DNA of 64,000 bases, from contig NZ_JAUQOM010000008.1 of assembly GCF_030580935.1 (NCBI RefSeq), positions 1 to 64,000 on the forward strand, read 5' to 3'. The notes under the pieces were generated by a model, which saw only the letters and a program-made list of their open reading frames with translations, was not told the origin of the DNA and made no database searches. The stretch comes from Sphingobium cyanobacteriorum (GTDB lineage Bacteria > Pseudomonadota > Alphaproteobacteria > Sphingomonadales > Sphingomonadaceae). Below are positions 62,203 through 64,000 of the stretch, piece by piece (position 1 is the first letter of the stretch; every line of letters starts with the position of its first letter). The position numbers were made by a program, and so were the translations under genes.

Positions 62203-63771
62203 ATGACAGAACAGTCGATTTACCGTCGTTTCCAGCAATCTGCCCGCATTCATGCGGATCGGATCGCCATCCGCGGCGACGCCGGCGACCTGAGTTATAC
62301 CGCACTGGAGCAGGCCAGCCGGGACTTGGGGCGGGCGCTGATGGCGTGTGGCATTGAGCGGGGGGACAGGATCGCGATCTGGGGTGTCAACAGCGCGCCA
62401 TGGGCGATGGCGGCGCTGGGCATCCAGGCGGCTGGCGGGACTTTGGTGCCCATCGGCACGCGGCTGCGCGGACGTGAGGCGGAGGGCATTTTGAACGATG
62501 CCGGCGCGCGCATCGTGTTCTGCGACGAAAAATTCGGCAGCTTCAATTATGTCGAGGCGCTGCTGGAGCGCGATATTCCGACGCTGGAGGTGATTGTCGT
62601 CCTTGATGGCGGCGGCGATGGGCAGGGCAAGGTGATCAGCCTGTCCGCCTTGCGTGCCAGGGCCGGCCAGGTGAGCGAAGACGCGCTCGACCAGCGGATC
62701 GCGCAGGCCACTGGCGATGACATCATCGACATCATCTTCACGTCCGGCACGACCGGCAAGCCCAAGGGCGTGCCGATGACCAGCGCGCAAAGCCTGTTCG
62801 CTTGCGATGTCCAGCGCGACGATATCGCTTTCTTCACGCAGGATGACGTGTTCGCCGTGACCTATCCGTTCGCGCACAACGCCGGATACCGGGCTGGCTG
62901 GCAGGTTTCCGTCCTCAACGGCGTGAAGATCATCCCGGTCAGCACGTTTGAGCCTGGCGAATTGTTGCGGATGATCGAGAGAGAGAAGCTGACGTTCATG
63001 CCGCTGGCCCCGCCCATCGCGCAGGGCATCATCGACCACCCGGACCGGATAGGCACCGACATGACCAGCGTTCGTCTGGTCGCGACCGGAGGCACCACAA
63101 TTCCTGTGCGGCAGGTTGAGGAGTTGCGCGATGCGTTCGGTCCGGGCACCGTGGTGCAGACCGGCTACGGCCTGACGGAAACGGCCGGCTCCGTCACCAC
63201 CACGCTCCCCGGCGATGCGCCCGAAGTCGTGGCAAAGACAGTGGGCCGGGCGCTCGCCTGCCTGGATGTGAAGATCGTTGGCCCTGACCATCAGGAACTG
63301 CCCGTGGGAGAGGTGGGCGAAATCGCCGTGCGTGGACCCCAGGTGCTCAAGGGCTATTATAACAATCCTGAAGCGACAGCATCAGCCTTTACCTCTGATG
63401 GTTTCTTCCTGACCGGGGATGCTGGCTGGGTGGACGAAAAAGGCAATTATTCCATTACCGACCGCATCAAGGACATGTATCTTGTGGGTGGTTTCAACTG
63501 CTATCCGGCCGAGATCGAAGGCATGATGCAGGGTATTCCGGGTGTCGCGCGGGTCGCGGTGATCGGCGTGGATGACCAACGCCTTGGTCAGGTCGGCCGG
63601 GCGTTCATCGTCAAGGCGCCCGATGCACAACTGACCGAGGAAGCAGTGATTGCCTGGTGCCGCAAGGAGATGGCGAATTACAAGGTGCCGCGTTCGGTGC
63701 GCTTCATCGATGCGCTGCCGCTGAACGCGACGGGCAAGGTCGCCAAGATCGAATTGCGAGGGATAGATTGA
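62203..63771 (+). CDS. FadD3-like AMP-dependent acyl-CoA ligase
   Basis: 522 residues from the ATG at 62203. Motifs: IIFTSGTTGKPKGVPM, QTGYGLTETAG, TGDAGWVDEKGNYSITDRIKD, GGFNCYPAEIE and LNATGKVAK. The segment RLGQVGRAFIV is typical of FadD3-type ligases, which in mycobacteria activate a ring-derived propanoate of steroids. That similarity is family-level only and does not prove a steroid substrate. It forms a CoA thioester of a carboxylic acid. The start of a further crotonase gene lies 6 bp after its stop. Confidence 0.93.
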   Translation: MTEQSIYRRFQQSARIHADRIAIRGDAGDLSYTALEQASRDLGRALMACGIERGDRIAIWGVNSAPWAMAALGIQAAGGTLVPIGTRLRGREAEGILNDAGARIVFCDEKFGSFNYVEALLERDIPTLEVIVVLDGGGDGQGKVISLSALRARAGQVSEDALDQRIAQATGDDIIDIIFTSGTTGKPKGVPMTSAQSLFACDVQRDDIAFFTQDDVFAVTYPFAHNAGYRAGWQVSVLNGVKIIPVSTFEPGELLRMIEREKLTFMPLAPPIAQGIIDHPDRIGTDMTSVRLVATGGTTIPVRQVEELRDAFGPGTVVQTGYGLTETAGSVTTTLPGDAPEVVAKTVGRALACLDVKIVGPDHQELPVGEVGEIAVRGPQVLKGYYNNPEATASAFTSDGFFLTGDAGWVDEKGNYSITDRIKDMYLVGGFNCYPAEIEGMMQGIPGVARVAVIGVDDQRLGQVGRAFIVKAPDAQLTEEAVIAWCRKEMANYKVPRSVRFIDALPLNATGKVAKIELRGID

Positions 63772-63777
63772 ACCGCC

Positions 63778-64000
63778 ATGGGCAAAGACCTGGTTCTGGT
63801 CGCGATTGACAATGGCATCGCCACCGTCACGCTGAATGATCCGCCCAAGCGCAACGCCTTTTCCAAGCGGATGCGCGAAGAATTGATCGAGGTGTTTTCA
63901 GAACTGAACGAAACCCCGGAATGCCGGGCGATCGTCCTGACCGGGGCGGACGGAACCTTCTGTTCGGGTGGTGACATCAGCGAGATGGAAACGCGCACCC
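63778..64000 (+). CDS. Enoyl-CoA hydratase family protein, truncated by window end
   Basis: 74 N-terminal residues are visible: DNGIATVTLNDPPKRNAFS, then AIVLTGADGTFCSGGDISEME, the standard N-terminal half of a crotonase with the first oxyanion-hole segment. The catalytic region lies beyond the window. It follows the FadD3-like ligase by 6 bp and should be in the same operon. Confidence 0.9.
   Translation, partial: MGKDLVLVAIDNGIATVTLNDPPKRNAFSKRMREELIEVFSELNETPECRAIVLTGADGTFCSGGDISEMETRT

Noticed and set aside
62038..63291. 417-codon minus-strand frame opposite the FadD3-like ligase
   Set aside because: Shadow frame with no recognisable domain.
1..64000. Complete steroid or bile-acid degradation cluster
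   Set aside because: FadD3-like ligase, heteromeric acyl-CoA dehydrogenase and KstD-like flavoproteins are suggestive, but key ring-cleavage genes (HsaC/HsaD-type) are not seen.
1..64000. Transposase, phage, CRISPR, rRNA or tRNA genes
   Set aside because: I found no supporting reading frame, spacer-repeat array or RNA consensus in the window.

Overview
The window looks like an accessory catabolic region from a sphingomonad-type alphaproteobacterium. The base composition is GC-rich, coding is dense, and there are three large TonB-dependent outer-membrane receptors. It carries many duplicated acyl-CoA enzymes (enoyl-CoA hydratases, acyl-CoA dehydrogenases, ligases, thiolase), many short-chain dehydrogenases, and GlxA- and IclR-type regulators. 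I see no rRNA, tRNA, CRISPR array, transposase or phage gene. The taxonomic call is inferred from gene content and style, not from a marker gene.

Layout. 0-14.9 kb: the 3' part of a flavoprotein, a TonB receptor, an APH-type kinase divergent from a DUF7064/7065-like protein, a tyrosine phosphatase, an enoyl-CoA hydratase-like protein, a SnoaL-like protein, an acyl-CoA ligase, a GlxA-family regulator, two SDRs, a PhyH-type dioxygenase and an alpha/beta hydrolase. 15-17.2 kb: a 2-oxoacid dehydrogenase E1-alpha/E1-beta pair with a free-standing lipoyl domain and no E2 or E3. 17.4-28.9 kb: the beta-oxidation core. This comprises a fused hydratase/3-hydroxyacyl-CoA dehydrogenase, a thiolase, a two-subunit acyl-CoA dehydrogenase, and a divergent overlapping operon of PaaG-like isomerase, PaaI-like thioesterase, L-2-hydroxyglutarate-oxidase-like flavoprotein, GMC alcohol dehydrogenase and aldehyde dehydrogenase, followed by a [2Fe-2S] ferredoxin. 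29-33.2 kb: crotonase, SDR, TesB-type thioesterase and amidohydrolase. 33.4-48.5 kb: two more TonB receptors, SDRs, a VOC protein, an epimerase, a DUF1254/DUF1214-type protein and a P450, with an AT-rich island and a family of intergenic repeats. 48.9-62 kb: a long minus-strand series. It contains an OYE-family flavoenzyme, crotonases, an aldo/keto reductase, an IclR regulator, and a ring-hydroxylation and ring-cleavage set (FAD monooxygenase, gentisate-dioxygenase-like cupin, FAH-family hydrolase, flavoprotein dehydrogenase), then an alpha/beta hydrolase and an ICL/PEP-mutase enzyme. 62.2 kb to the end: a FadD3-like ligase and the start of another crotonase.

How the genes may work together (inference). 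Receptors import a bulky hydrophobic compound. P450 with ferredoxin, PhyH, OYE, KstD/fumarate-reductase-like flavoproteins and GMC/aldehyde dehydrogenases oxidise it. Ligases form CoA thioesters and the acyl-CoA enzymes shorten or open it. A gentisate-type branch and lyases deliver pyruvate or dicarboxylates. The substrate cannot be named from sequence alone. An alicyclic, terpenoid, steroid-like or aromatic acid compound would fit, but no diagnostic complete pathway is present.

The most interesting leads are: a TGGT-N3-ACCA dyad shared by the IclR gene and the ring-cleavage operon; the kinase/DUF7065/phosphatase group as a possible hydroxyacyl-CoA phosphorylation route; the E2-less lipoyl/E1 unit; a 22-bp perfect hairpin between P450 and receptor; a four-copy intergenic repeat; and an SDR lacking its catalytic Tyr and Lys.
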